A stretch of 64,000 nucleotides of DNA. Source: Paractinoplanes atraurantiacus. Lineage in GTDB: Bacteria; Actinomycetota; Actinomycetes; Mycobacteriales; Micromonosporaceae. The stretch covers positions 1 to 64,000 of the forward strand of contig NZ_OBDY01000011.1 in assembly GCF_900215205.1 (NCBI RefSeq). The letters are read 5' to 3'. This document shows, one piece after another, positions 17,174-25,551 of the stretch. How positions within the stretch are numbered: the first letter of the stretch is position 1; every line of letters begins with the position of its first letter. Position numbers and translations under genes: made by a program. The notes beneath the pieces are model-generated. The model was not told where the DNA came from and did not search any database. It was given only the letters and a program-made list of their open reading frames with translations.

Positions 17174-18855
17174 CCACTCCCGGACCACACCCGCCCGGCC
17201 CTCCCGCCACCGGCCTGCCCGCCGCCGGCCCGGATGTGCCCACTGCTCACGGCGACCCGCCCGCTCCGGGCTCCGCCGCTGCGCCGCCGGCCAACGGTGA
17301 AGAGCCGCGGCGCCGGCTCCACCCGCTCAGCCCGCTCCTGCACGGCGCCAAGAGCATCGCGGTCATCGTGGCGGCGCTGTCCTGGCAGACGCTGTCGCAG
17401 GTCGGTCTCGAGCGGTTCGCGCTGGTCGTGCTCGTCCTCGCGGTCGGCGTCGTGGTCTTCTCCATCGTCGGCTGGCTCACCACCGGCTATCAGGTCGTCG
17501 GCCGCGAGCTGCGCATCTCCGACGGCGTGATCTGGCGCCGCAACCGCGCGATCCCCCTCGAGCGCCTCCAGGCCGTCGAGCTCCGGCGTCCCCTGCTAGC
17601 CCAGCTCACCGGCCTGGCCGAGCTGCGCCTCGAGGTGATCGGCGGCGGCAAGACCGAGGCGCCGCTGTCGTTCCTGACCGTGCGCGAGGCTTCCACGCTG
17701 CGCGAGCGCCTGCTCGCGCTGGCCGGCCACACGGCCGGCGGCCGGGCCGGAGCGGCGGCCCAGCCCGCCGCCGACGGTCCCGCGGCCGCCTTCGAGGCGC
17801 CGGCCGTCGAACGCCCGCTGTTGCGCGTCGGCAACCGCGACCTGGTGGTCAGCCAGCTCCTCACCCCACAGGCGTTCTTCCTGCCGATCGGCGTCGCCTT
17901 CGTCGTCATGCAGTTCGTGCTCGAGGGCTCCTGGACCTTCATCGGCATCGCCAGCACCGTGACCGCCATGGCCGGCGTGCTGCTGCAGCCGGTGCGCCGG
18001 GTGCTTCAGGACTGGGACTTCCGGCTCGCCCGCGACCCGGACGGCCGCCTCGTGGTGCGCTTCGGCCTGCTCGAGACCCGCAGCCAGATCGTCCCGCTGA
18101 ACCGGGTGCAGGCGGTCGGCGCCACCTGGCCGCTGCTGTGGCGCGCGCAGGGCTGGCTGCACCTGCGCCTCGACATCGCCGGCTACGCGGGCGAGCCCGG
18201 CAGCGGCGAGAACAAGAGGTCCGACCGCCTGCTGCCGGTCGGCGACTTCGCGACGGCCCGGGCCCTGGTCTGGGACGTCCTGCCCGGCGTCGACCTGGCC
18301 ACCCTGGCCACCAGCCCGCCGCCGAAGCGGGCCCGCTGGCTCAACCCGGTGTCGCTGCGCTACATCGGCGTGGGGCTGACGCCGGAGGTCTTCGTCAGCC
18401 GCTGGGGCCTGTTCACCCGCGAGATGCACATCGTGCCGTACGCCCGCCTGCAGAGCGTCCGCGTCGTGCAGGGCCCGGTGCAGCGCCTGCTCGGCCTGGC
18501 CACCGTCTACGCCGACACGGCCCGGGGCCGCTCGGGCCGGGCCAAGGACCGGGATCTGGCCGAGGCCTGGGTCCTGGCCCGGGAACTGGCCGAGCGCGCC
18601 CGCCAGGCCCGCCAGCCGGCCCCGCTGACCACCGACCGCCTCGACCCGTCGGCGGTGGCCGTCCCGGCCGCCGGCTCGGGCGCAGTGAACGGCGCGGTGA
18701 GCGGCCCGATGGACGGCGCGGTGAACGGCCCGATGGACGGCGCGGCGAACGGCCCCATGGACGGCACGGTGAACGGCCCCATGGACAGCGCGGTGAATGG
18801 CCCGATGGATGGCGCGGTGGACGACTCCTACTGGCGCCGGCCCGAGCAAACCTAG
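17170..18855 (+). CDS. Multi-PH-domain membrane protein (YdbT-like) with repetitive tail
   Basis: The 561-residue protein has a proline-rich N-terminus, paired membrane helices at about residues 65-100 and 235-280, and three bPH_2 domains marked by AIPLERLQAVELRRPLL, SQIVPLNRVQAVGATWP and MHIVPYARLQSVRVVQGP. GTG at 17170 overlaps the preceding stop; the longer frame upstream is antisense-like filler. The last 50 residues are repeats of NGPMDGAV not expected in this family. Translationally coupled to the YdbS-like gene. Confidence 0.88.
   Translation: MTTPGPHPPGPPATGLPAAGPDVPTAHGDPPAPGSAAAPPANGEEPRRRLHPLSPLLHGAKSIAVIVAALSWQTLSQVGLERFALVVLVLAVGVVVFSIVGWLTTGYQVVGRELRISDGVIWRRNRAIPLERLQAVELRRPLLAQLTGLAELRLEVIGGGKTEAPLSFLTVREASTLRERLLALAGHTAGGRAGAAAQPAADGPAAAFEAPAVERPLLRVGNRDLVVSQLLTPQAFFLPIGVAFVVMQFVLEGSWTFIGIASTVTAMAGVLLQPVRRVLQDWDFRLARDPDGRLVVRFGLLETRSQIVPLNRVQAVGATWPLLWRAQGWLHLRLDIAGYAGEPGSGENKRSDRLLPVGDFATARALVWDVLPGVDLATLATSPPPKRARWLNPVSLRYIGVGLTPEVFVSRWGLFTREMHIVPYARLQSVRVVQGPVQRLLGLATVYADTARGRSGRAKDRDLAEAWVLARELAERARQARQPAPLTTDRLDPSAVAVPAAGSGAVNGAVSGPMDGAVNGPMDGAANGPMDGTVNGPMDSAVNGPMDGAVDDSYWRRPEQT
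18691..18824 (+). repeat. 24-bp in-frame tandem repeat in the PH-protein tail
   Basis: About five copies of a 24-bp unit with core cggcccgatggacggc encode NGPMDGAV variants. The period is a multiple of three, so the frame is kept, and the tail ends DDSYWRRPEQT after the array. Confidence 0.85.
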
Positions 18856-18892
18856 GCCCCCGTCCCGCCCCCGGCGGCCCTAAGCTCGGGGC

Positions 18893-19285
18893 ATGGAGCT
18901 TCCGGATTTCTCGCCCGGTCTCAGCGCCCGCGTGGAGTTGACCGTCACCGACGCCGACACCGCCCAGGCACTCGGCTCGGGCGACGTGCCCGTGCTGGGC
19001 ACGCCGCGCGTCCTGGCGCTGGCCGAGGCGGCCACGGTCGCCGCCACCGCCCGCACCATCCCCGGCGGCCTCACCACGGTCGGCACCCGGGCCGAGGTGG
19101 AACATCGGGCGCCCACCCCGCTCGGCCGCCGGGTCACCGCGCTGGCCACGCTCGCCAAAGTGGACGGCCGCAAGCTGATCTTCGACGTCACCGTCCGCGA
19201 CGGCGAGGAGCTCGTCGCCGAGGTGCGCGTCGAGCGCGTGATCCTCGACCGCCAGCGCTTCATCTCCAAAGCGCTGGGCGATTAG
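18893..19285 (+). CDS. Hotdog thioesterase of the fluoroacetyl-CoA thioesterase (FlK) family
   Basis: The 130-residue protein has a single hotdog fold with LGTPRVLALAEAA and AEVEHRAPTPLG. Thr37, Glu45 and His71 have the same mutual spacing as the FlK catalytic triad Thr42, Glu50 and His76, so it is probably an active acyl-CoA thioesterase. Real fluoroacetyl-CoA specificity is unlikely and not shown. The start follows the PH-domain gene by 37 bases. The 3' end is part of a small duplication. Confidence 0.82.
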   Translation: MELPDFSPGLSARVELTVTDADTAQALGSGDVPVLGTPRVLALAEAATVAATARTIPGGLTTVGTRAEVEHRAPTPLGRRVTALATLAKVDGRKLIFDVTVRDGEELVAEVRVERVILDRQRFISKALGD

Positions 19286-19306
19286 TCCACAGCGCTGGGC
19301 GACTAG
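19270..19306. repeat. Tandem duplication across a gene end
   Basis: AGCGCTGGGCGATTAG at 19270-19285 recurs as AGCGCTGGGCGACTAG at 19291-19306 (one mismatch, period 21). The first copy holds the thioesterase stop; the second reaches the stop of the convergent PfkB kinase. Confidence 0.8.
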
Positions 19307-20241
19307 GCCAGCGCTCCCCATCGGGCGGTGAGCTCCTCCTGCGTGGGCATCGCCACCGCCCCGCCGCGGCGCTCGCAGACCAGCCCGGCCACCGCCAGCG
19401 CGAACCGGACGTTGCGCTGCCACGCGTCGACGTCCTTGGGCAGCCCGTCGGCGAGCAGGCGGCGGACCAGGGCGGCCATCACCGAGTCGCCGGCCCCGGT
19501 CGCGTCGACCGCGTCGACCACCGGGGCGGGCAGCATCGCGGTGCCGTCGCCGGCGGCCACATAGGCGCCCTTCGACCCGCGGGTCACCACCACGGCCTTG
19601 GCGCCGAGGCCACGGATCCGCTCGGCCGCCGCCTCGGGCGCCGCGCCGTCGTAGAGGACCTCGGCGTCGGCCGCGCTGAGTTTCACCAGGTCGGCGCCGG
19701 CGAAGAACTCCTCGGACAGCTCCCGCAGCGAGGTCACCGCGGCCCCGTCGGGCAGCAGCGTGGGCCGGGCGTTGGGGTCGAAGACCTTCAGCGGGCCGGG
19801 CGTGTGCCAGGCGGCTCTCGCGGCGGCCCGGAACGGCTCGCGCAGCAGGCAGATCGACCCGGCGTAGAGCACGTCGGCGCCCTGGACCACGCCGAGGTCG
19901 ACGTCCGACGGCGCGAGCAGCGAGTACGACGGCGGCTCGCCGTAGAACGTGAAGGTCGGCTCCGCGCCCACGAACGTCGTGACCGCGAGCGTGGTCGGCA
20001 CGGCCACCCGCTTGACCCCGTCCATGCCGACCCCGGTCTCGCGCAGGAAGGTCGCGATCCGGTCGCCCAGGACGTCGTTGCTGAGCGAGCCCGCATATCG
20101 GACGTCACCGCCGAGCCGGGTCGCGCCGACCGCGACGTTGAGCGGCGCCCCACCGATCGCCTGCCGGTAGACCACCCCGCCGTCGTGCTCGGCCTCCTGC
20201 AGGTCGATCAGCGCCTCACCGAGCACCACCGCATAGCCCAT
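19303..20241 (-). CDS. PfkB-family sugar kinase (fructokinase-like)
   Basis: The 312-residue cytosolic kinase shows the N-terminal PfkB signature (GGAPLNVAVGATRLGG, about residues 30-45) and the C-terminal DATGAGDS motif with the catalytic Asp. The pattern suits fructokinases or related sugar kinases; the exact sugar is not determinable. It is convergent with the thioesterase gene and divergent from the SodC-like gene. No sugar transporter or operon partner lies next to it. Confidence 0.88.
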   Translation of the reverse strand: MGYAVVLGEALIDLQEAEHDGGVVYRQAIGGAPLNVAVGATRLGGDVRYAGSLSNDVLGDRIATFLRETGVGMDGVKRVAVPTTLAVTTFVGAEPTFTFYGEPPSYSLLAPSDVDLGVVQGADVLYAGSICLLREPFRAAARAAWHTPGPLKVFDPNARPTLLPDGAAVTSLRELSEEFFAGADLVKLSAADAEVLYDGAAPEAAAERIRGLGAKAVVVTRGSKGAYVAAGDGTAMLPAPVVDAVDATGAGDSVMAALVRRLLADGLPKDVDAWQRNVRFALAVAGLVCERRGGAVAMPTQEELTARWGALA

Positions 20242-20344
20242 TGCCGTTCCCCCTGTACTTCCGCCGTGTTATCGCCAGCCTTCCGCCCCGGAACGCGCGG
20301 CGCCAGTACTCGCCCGATAAGTACCTTTTTGGGAAGATCGCCCG

Positions 20345-20989
20345 ATGATCCTTCGCGCCCTGGCTCTCGCCGCCCCCGCCGTCCTGCTCGCCGCCTGCAC
20401 CAACGCGGTGGAGGTCGAGCCAGCCGCCCTGCCCTCGGCCGCCTCGGCCTCCGCCTGGGTCGTCTACCAGGGCGCCATGAGCGCCTCCCCGACCGCGTCG
20501 TGGGCGCCCGACACCGTCGCCGCCGGCACCTTCCTGCCCTACCGCCCCGACTCCCCGGCGATCACCTACGAGCCCACGGTGGTCCCGCCGGGGGCGCGGG
20601 CCGAGGTCGGCATCGTCCGCAACTCCGCCGGCATGATCGTCCGCCTGACCACCAGCGGCCTGATCCCGCGCCGGTCGTACGGCGCCCACCTGCACACCGC
20701 GCCCTGCACCGCCGCCCCGGCCGACGCCGGCCCGCACTACCAGCACCGGAAGGACCCGAAGACCCCCTCGGTGAACCCGTCCTACGCCAACCCCCGCAAC
20801 GAGATCTGGCTGGACTTCACCGCCGACGCCTCCGGCGCGGCCACCGTCACGAGCGAGCAGCGCTGGAGCTTCGCGGCCGGCGCCTCGCCACGCTCGCTCG
20901 TCATCCACGAGCTGACCACCCGCACCGGCGCCGGCGTGGCCGGAACGGCCGGCGAGCGGGCCGCCTGCCTGACGTTGCCCACCCGCTGA
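20345..20989 (+). CDS. Cu/Zn superoxide dismutase-like lipoprotein
   Basis: The 214-residue protein has a signal peptide ending at the lipobox LLAAC. The SodC-like domain keeps H-x-H in GAHLHTAPC, the GPHYQH histidines, the late VIHE histidine and a Cys pair (TAPC, RAACL) that could form the usual disulfide, with Arg before ACL. The usual GDL zinc loop is replaced by NEIWLDF. If active it would remove superoxide at the outer membrane face; activity needs testing. Confidence 0.75.
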   Translation: MILRALALAAPAVLLAACTNAVEVEPAALPSAASASAWVVYQGAMSASPTASWAPDTVAAGTFLPYRPDSPAITYEPTVVPPGARAEVGIVRNSAGMIVRLTTSGLIPRRSYGAHLHTAPCTAAPADAGPHYQHRKDPKTPSVNPSYANPRNEIWLDFTADASGAATVTSEQRWSFAAGASPRSLVIHELTTRTGAGVAGTAGERAACLTLPTR

Positions 20990-21093
20990 GGCTCTCGTCC
21001 GGTGCGGGATGTTGATCATCGCCTCCCGGGACTGCGTTCCGCCGGAGCCAGGCGGTAACGTCGGGGGCGGATCGACGATCGGAGGCAACACCC

Positions 21094-22590
21094 ATGGCCG
21101 AGCAGGGTGACGTGACCCAGGGCACAACCCAGGGCAAGGCGCAGCCCGCCGCGAAGACGGAGTCGCACGACCCCGGCTTTCCCGAGGCGTTTCTGCAGTT
21201 CATGCGCACCGGGTGGCGTGAGGACCCGATCGCGGTCACCCCGCGGCCCGAGGCGCCGAACTACGCGAAGCGCCGGGCCGCGCTCTCCGAGGCCTTCCCC
21301 GGCGAGACGCTGATCATCCCGAGCGGGAACGAGAAGGTGCGCGCCAACGACACCGACTACACGTTCCGCCCGGGCAGCGACTTCGTCTACCTGACCGGCG
21401 ACCGCGACCCCGACAGCGTGCTCGTGCTGCGGCCGAGCGGCTCCGGCCACGACGCGGTGCTCTACACCCACCAGCGCAACTCGAAGGACACCGACGCCTT
21501 CTTCCGCAGCCGCAACGGCGAGCTGTGGGTCGGCCGCACGCACACGCTGGGCGAGAAATCGACCGAGCTGGGCGTCGAGACCGCTTCGCTGAGCGACCTC
21601 GGCACGGCCCTCGCGAACTCGGCGCCGGGCCGCACCCGGGTGCTGCGCGGCCTCGACGCGGCGGTCGACCGGACCGTGCTGGCCTACGAGCCCGACCGCG
21701 ACAAGCCCCGCGACCGCGAGCTGGCCTGGGTGCTCTCCGAGCTCAAGCTGGTCAAGGACGAGTGGGAGATCGCCCAGCTCCAGGCCGCGATCGACGCGAC
21801 GGTCCGCGGCTTCGAAGACGTGGCCCGCGTGCTGCCCGCCGACCGCAGCGTCAAGGAGCGGCTGCTCGAGGGCGTCTTCGGCCTGCGCGCCCGTCACGAC
21901 GGCAACGACGTCGGCTACACGTCGATCGTCGGCGCCGGCCCGCACGCGACGATCCTGCACTGGGTGCGCAACACCGGCGTGACCAAGCCCGGTGAGCTGC
22001 TGCTGATGGACATGGGCGTCGAGGGCGACAACTTCTACACTGCCGACGTGACCCGCACGGTGCCGGTCTCCGGCTCGTTCACCCCGCTCCAGCGGCAGGT
22101 CTACGACATCGTCCACGCGTCGCAGCAGGCGGGCATGGACGCCATCCGGCCCGGTGTGCTCTTCCGCGACGTGCACAAGACCTGCATGCAGGTCCTGGCC
22201 GAGGGGCTTAACGACCTGGGGCTGCTCCCGGTCAGCGTCGACGAGGCGATGAGCGAGGAGAGCACGATCTACCGCCGTTGGACGCTGCACGGCTTCGGCC
22301 ACATGCTCGGCATCGACGTGCACGACTGCAACAACGCCCGCAACGAGAACTACCGCGACGGCGAGCTGAAGGAGGGCTACGTCCTCACGGTCGAGCCCGG
22401 CCTCTACTTCCAGCCCGAGGACGACCTGGTCCCCGAGGAGCTGCGCGGCGTCGGCGTCCGCATCGAGGACGACGTGCTGGTCACGGCCGACGGCTGCCGC
22501 AACCTGTCGGCCGGTCTGCCGCGCTCCTCGGCCGACGTCGAGGCCTGGCTCGCCTCGCAGCGTGAGGCCGGCCCCCGCCTGCCGGAGTGA
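21094..22590 (+). CDS. pepP: Xaa-Pro aminopeptidase (M24B, PepP)
   Basis: The 498-residue cytosolic peptidase removes N-terminal residues ahead of proline. It has an N-terminal creatinase-like domain and a C-terminal pita-bread domain with all five dinuclear metal ligands: Asp in LLLMDMG, Asp in YTADVTRT, His in GFGHMLG, Glu in TVEPGLY and Glu in RIEDDVLVT. The length is normal. A perfect 11-bp hairpin follows the stop. Confidence 0.94.
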   Translation: MAEQGDVTQGTTQGKAQPAAKTESHDPGFPEAFLQFMRTGWREDPIAVTPRPEAPNYAKRRAALSEAFPGETLIIPSGNEKVRANDTDYTFRPGSDFVYLTGDRDPDSVLVLRPSGSGHDAVLYTHQRNSKDTDAFFRSRNGELWVGRTHTLGEKSTELGVETASLSDLGTALANSAPGRTRVLRGLDAAVDRTVLAYEPDRDKPRDRELAWVLSELKLVKDEWEIAQLQAAIDATVRGFEDVARVLPADRSVKERLLEGVFGLRARHDGNDVGYTSIVGAGPHATILHWVRNTGVTKPGELLLMDMGVEGDNFYTADVTRTVPVSGSFTPLQRQVYDIVHASQQAGMDAIRPGVLFRDVHKTCMQVLAEGLNDLGLLPVSVDEAMSEESTIYRRWTLHGFGHMLGIDVHDCNNARNENYRDGELKEGYVLTVEPGLYFQPEDDLVPEELRGVGVRIEDDVLVTADGCRNLSAGLPRSSADVEAWLASQREAGPRLPE

Positions 22591-22598
22591 TCGACGGC

Positions 22599-22633
22599 CC
22601 CGTGGGCCCGGCCGTCCGGGCAGGGCCCACGGG
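22599..22633 (+). terminator. Hairpin terminator after pepP
   Basis: CCCGTGGGCCC (22599-22609) pairs perfectly with GGGCCCACGGG (22623-22633) across a 13-base loop, nine bases past the pepP stop. No U-run follows. Confidence 0.75.
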
Positions 22634-22694
22634 TGCCAGCAAGCCGACAGAGCGTGCGCTCCACGAATCCCCAGCGTCGCCATACGATTGCGGC

Positions 22695-23432
22695 GTGAAG
22701 GTGATTGCCCATATCAGCGACGTCCACATCGACAGCGAGGACCGCAGCGTCGAACGCGCGGGGCGCGTCATGCGCTATCTCGCCGGCCTTCCGATTCCGG
22801 TCGACGTGGTGCTGGTGACCGGGGACATCACCGACCACGGCTTCGCCCAGGAGTACGAGCGGGTCCGCCCGGTGCTCGACCTGCCGGTGCCGACGCTGCT
22901 GCTGCCCGGCAACCACGACGTCCGCGAGGCGTACCGCAAGATCCTGCTGGAGGAGGAGCCGACCGGCGGGCCGATCAACTCGGCGCACCGGGTCGGCGGC
23001 ATGTTCTTCGCGATGTGCGACTCCAGCATCCCGGGCCGCAACGACGGCCTGCTGGCCCCCGAGACCCTCGACTGGCTGGACGGCGAGCTGACCGCGGCGG
23101 CCGGCCTGCCGGCATTCGTCTGCTTCCATCACCCGCCCGTCTCCCTGCAGGTGCCGTTCATCGACGAGATCCGCCAGTTCTCCACCGAGCGCCTGGCCGA
23201 GATCGTCGCCGGCCACGACAACGTGGTCGCAGTGCTCTGTGGCCACGCCCACACGGCCGCCGCGAGCATGTTCGCGGGCAAGCCGATGCTGGTCGCACCC
23301 AGCGTCGCCTCGACTCTGCTGTTCCCCTTCGAGGGCGACGGAGTGATCACCCGTGAGCTGCCCTCGATGCTGGCCTTCCACATCCTCGACGACGACGGCC
23401 GCCTGACCACCCACTACCGCGTCGTGCTCTGA
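22695..23432 (+). CDS. Metallophosphoesterase (CpdA-like phosphodiesterase)
   Basis: The 245-residue protein carries every calcineurin-like motif: SDVHID, GDITDHG, GNHDVRE, FHHPPV and GHAHT. CpdA-type enzymes hydrolyse cyclic nucleotides or other phosphodiesters with two metal ions. GTG at 22695 is chosen because VIAHISDVHID then starts the fold; the longer frame from 22587 overlaps the terminator hairpin. The 3' end overlaps the convergent SDR gene by 19 bases. Confidence 0.9.
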   Translation: MKVIAHISDVHIDSEDRSVERAGRVMRYLAGLPIPVDVVLVTGDITDHGFAQEYERVRPVLDLPVPTLLLPGNHDVREAYRKILLEEEPTGGPINSAHRVGGMFFAMCDSSIPGRNDGLLAPETLDWLDGELTAAAGLPAFVCFHHPPVSLQVPFIDEIRQFSTERLAEIVAGHDNVVAVLCGHAHTAAASMFAGKPMLVAPSVASTLLFPFEGDGVITRELPSMLAFHILDDDGRLTTHYRVVL

Positions 23433-24313
23433 CGCGGGTCGAGTCCGGTGAGCTCCGCCGAGAGATCCCACAGCCTCTCGCCCTCCGGCCCGTCGGTCGC
23501 GTAGGTCTCCGTGGCCGCGCAGTCGCGGCAGTAGGAGCCTCCGAACGGCTCCGCGGCGGGTGAGGTCGCCGCCCACACTGGCGTGGCGGCGCCTTGGGCG
23601 GCGCTGCGGAAGAGCCCTGGCGCCGGCTCTCCCTCGGCGTCGATCCACCCGGCCTCGATCATCTCGGTGCGGGCCAGATGCCGTTGCAGCGGCGAGAGCA
23701 CCCAGCCGGGACTGGCCGAGAAGGCGCGCACTCCCAGTTTGTCGAGGTGGTGGGCGAACAGGACGGTGGCGAGCTTCGACTGCCCGTAGGCGGCCCACTT
23801 GTCGTACCCCTGAGTGAAGTGAATGTCGTCCCAGCGCAGGCGGTCCTCCGGCGACCGCCCGGAGGCGACCATGACCACCCGTGCCGCCTCGGCCGCCTTC
23901 AGCGCGGGCCACAGATGCGCCACCAGCGCGTAGTGCCCGAGGTGGTTGATCGCGAACTGAGCCTCCCAGCCGGGACCCACCCGCGTCTCGGGGCAGGCCA
24001 TCACGGCGGCGCTCCCGATGACGATGTCGACCGCCGGGCGGTCGGCCAGGATCTCGCCTGCGATCTTCTCCACCGAGGCGAGATCGGCGAGATCCATCGG
24101 CCGGATGTCGATCCGCCCGTCCCGCAGCGCCTGCCGGGCCACCTCGGGCCGCCGGGCCGGGACGATCACGTATGCCCCCGCTGTGGCGAGGGCGAGCGCC
24201 GCCTCCCGCCCGATCCCGGAATATCCGCCCGTCACGACGGCGGTGCGGCCGCTCAGGTCGACGCCGGAGAGCACCTGGGCGGCCGTGCTGTGCGCATCGA
24301 AGCTAGTCGTCAT
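23414..24313 (-). CDS. SDR oxidoreductase (retinol dehydrogenase/WWOX-like)
   Basis: The 299-residue enzyme has the cofactor loop TGGYSGIGREAA, the NHLGHYALVAHL block, catalytic Ser in VMVASGRSP and YGQSK (Tyr and Lys). This subgroup acts on alcohols or ketones with NADP; the substrate is unknown. It overlaps the phosphodiesterase 3' end, and a lipoprotein gene lies upstream on the same strand in reverse order. Confidence 0.88.
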   Translation of the reverse strand: MTTSFDAHSTAAQVLSGVDLSGRTAVVTGGYSGIGREAALALATAGAYVIVPARRPEVARQALRDGRIDIRPMDLADLASVEKIAGEILADRPAVDIVIGSAAVMACPETRVGPGWEAQFAINHLGHYALVAHLWPALKAAEAARVVMVASGRSPEDRLRWDDIHFTQGYDKWAAYGQSKLATVLFAHHLDKLGVRAFSASPGWVLSPLQRHLARTEMIEAGWIDAEGEPAPGLFRSAAQGAATPVWAATSPAAEPFGGSYCRDCAATETYATDGPEGERLWDLSAELTGLDPRQSTTR

Positions 24314-24347
24314 GCCGGCGAAGCTAGGCGTTCGAGCGCGCTCGAAG

Positions 24348-24845
24348 TCAAGAGGTCTTGAAGTCGCTGACCCCGAAGCACTCGGCGCCGCTCGGGCCTT
24401 CCTCGGACACGTTGATGGACACCTTCACCGGAAGGCCGTCCGGAGTGAACGTCCGGCTGACCTCGCCGCCGTCGTCGGCGGCCGTCTGCGCGTTGTCGAG
24501 CAACTGCTTCAGCGTGAAGGCGTCGATCTCCTCACCCTGGTCGCCGGTGACCGGGCCGAGGTCGACCTCGCTGCTGCTCGCCGGTGCGGCGGCCGAGGCG
24601 TCGAGCCGCTCGGTCGACGCCACCGCGCCCGAGGTCACGGTCACGCGGTAGCGCCCCAGCGGCTTGGCGTCGTCGCAGCCGCGGGTGAGCACGTACGAGT
24701 AGTTCGCCGGCTCCGTCCACGGCGGCGGCGAGGTGACCACCGACGGGGAGGGCGTGACGAAGGTCGAGGACTTGGGCTCGTCCGACGTGCATCCGCCGAT
24801 CGCCGCCACCAGGGCGATGCCGCCAAGGGCCCACGCGAGCCGCAC
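24348..24845 (-). CDS. DUF6174-like lipoprotein
   Basis: The 165-residue protein has a short signal peptide and lipobox IGGC followed by a Thr/Ser/Pro linker. The domain 'NYSYVLTRGC...GRYRVTV' resembles DUF6174 (family name from memory). GTG at 24845 is preferred to the TTG two codons earlier because GGAGG then sits six bases upstream. Three Cys remain after the lipid-bearing one. Function unknown. Confidence 0.7.
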   Translation of the reverse strand: MRLAWALGGIALVAAIGGCTSDEPKSSTFVTPSPSVVTSPPPWTEPANYSYVLTRGCDDAKPLGRYRVTVTSGAVASTERLDASAAAPASSSEVDLGPVTGDQGEEIDAFTLKQLLDNAQTAADDGGEVSRTFTPDGLPVKVSINVSEEGPSGAECFGVSDFKTS

Positions 24846-24961
24846 TGTCAACCTCCGTGATCACGCCCGCGGATGCGGGGCAGGGGACCCGCAATCTAGC
24901 GCAGCCGCGCACCCCGGCCGGTTGCCGGGCCGTACCGCTGTGGAGTTGTCAAGGAACGGCG

Positions 24962-24986
24962 CCGCCCACTCTCCTCGGGTGGGCGG
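24962..24986. promoter_or_regulatory. Inverted repeat upstream of the DGPF/ECF42 operon
   Basis: CCGCCCAC-N9-GTGGGCGG is a perfect 8-bp inverted repeat in the 286-base gap between the lipoprotein start and the DGPF start at 25132. It could be an operator or the end of an upstream transcript. The gap holds no convincing gene. Confidence 0.35.
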
Positions 24987-25131
24987 TGAGGGAGGAGAGC
25001 CGAAAGTAGGGGTCGGCCCCATACCTAAGTCGTGGAAAAAACTTCGGGACCCCCGTCGATGGGAGGGTCCGCCGTTCGACCTGTCAGTGAGAAGGTCGAC
25101 GAGCGACCGCCACAGACGGAGGAGAGCAACG

Positions 25132-25551
25132 ATGGCCAAGTACATGCTGATCATGCGGAGCACCGACGAGGCCCTGGCCAAGATGGTCGAGACCCCCTTC
25201 GACGAGATGCTCGAGACGATGGGCCGCTTCAACGACACGCTCATCAAGGCGGGCGTTCTGATCGCGGCCGAGGGCCTCGACGACGCCGCTCAGGGTGTGG
25301 TGGTCGACTACAGCGGCGAGACCCCGGTGGTCACCGACGGGCCGTACGGGGAGACCAAGGAACTGTTCGGTGGCTTCTACATTCTCGACGTCGCCTCGCA
25401 GGAGGAGGCGGTCGAGTGGGCCAAGCGGATGCCGGCGTTCCCCGGCGCCAAGACCGAGATCCGCCGGGTGCCCGGCATCGACGAGTTCCCGCAGGACAAC
25501 GAGTGGGTCATCAAGGAGCGGGTGTGGCGCGAGCAGACCGGGCAGCTGTAA
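25132..25551 (+). CDS. YCII/DGPF-domain protein, partner of an ECF42 sigma factor
   Basis: The 139-residue protein has the YCII-like ferredoxin fold with the family motif as DGPYGETKELFGGFY. The ATG at 25132 has GGAGG nine bases upstream. DGPF proteins are the usual genetic partners and targets of ECF42 sigma factors, and the sigma gene starts 28 bases inside this gene's 3' end. Biochemical role unknown. Confidence 0.92.
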   Translation: MAKYMLIMRSTDEALAKMVETPFDEMLETMGRFNDTLIKAGVLIAAEGLDDAAQGVVVDYSGETPVVTDGPYGETKELFGGFYILDVASQEEAVEWAKRMPAFPGAKTEIRRVPGIDEFPQDNEWVIKERVWREQTGQL

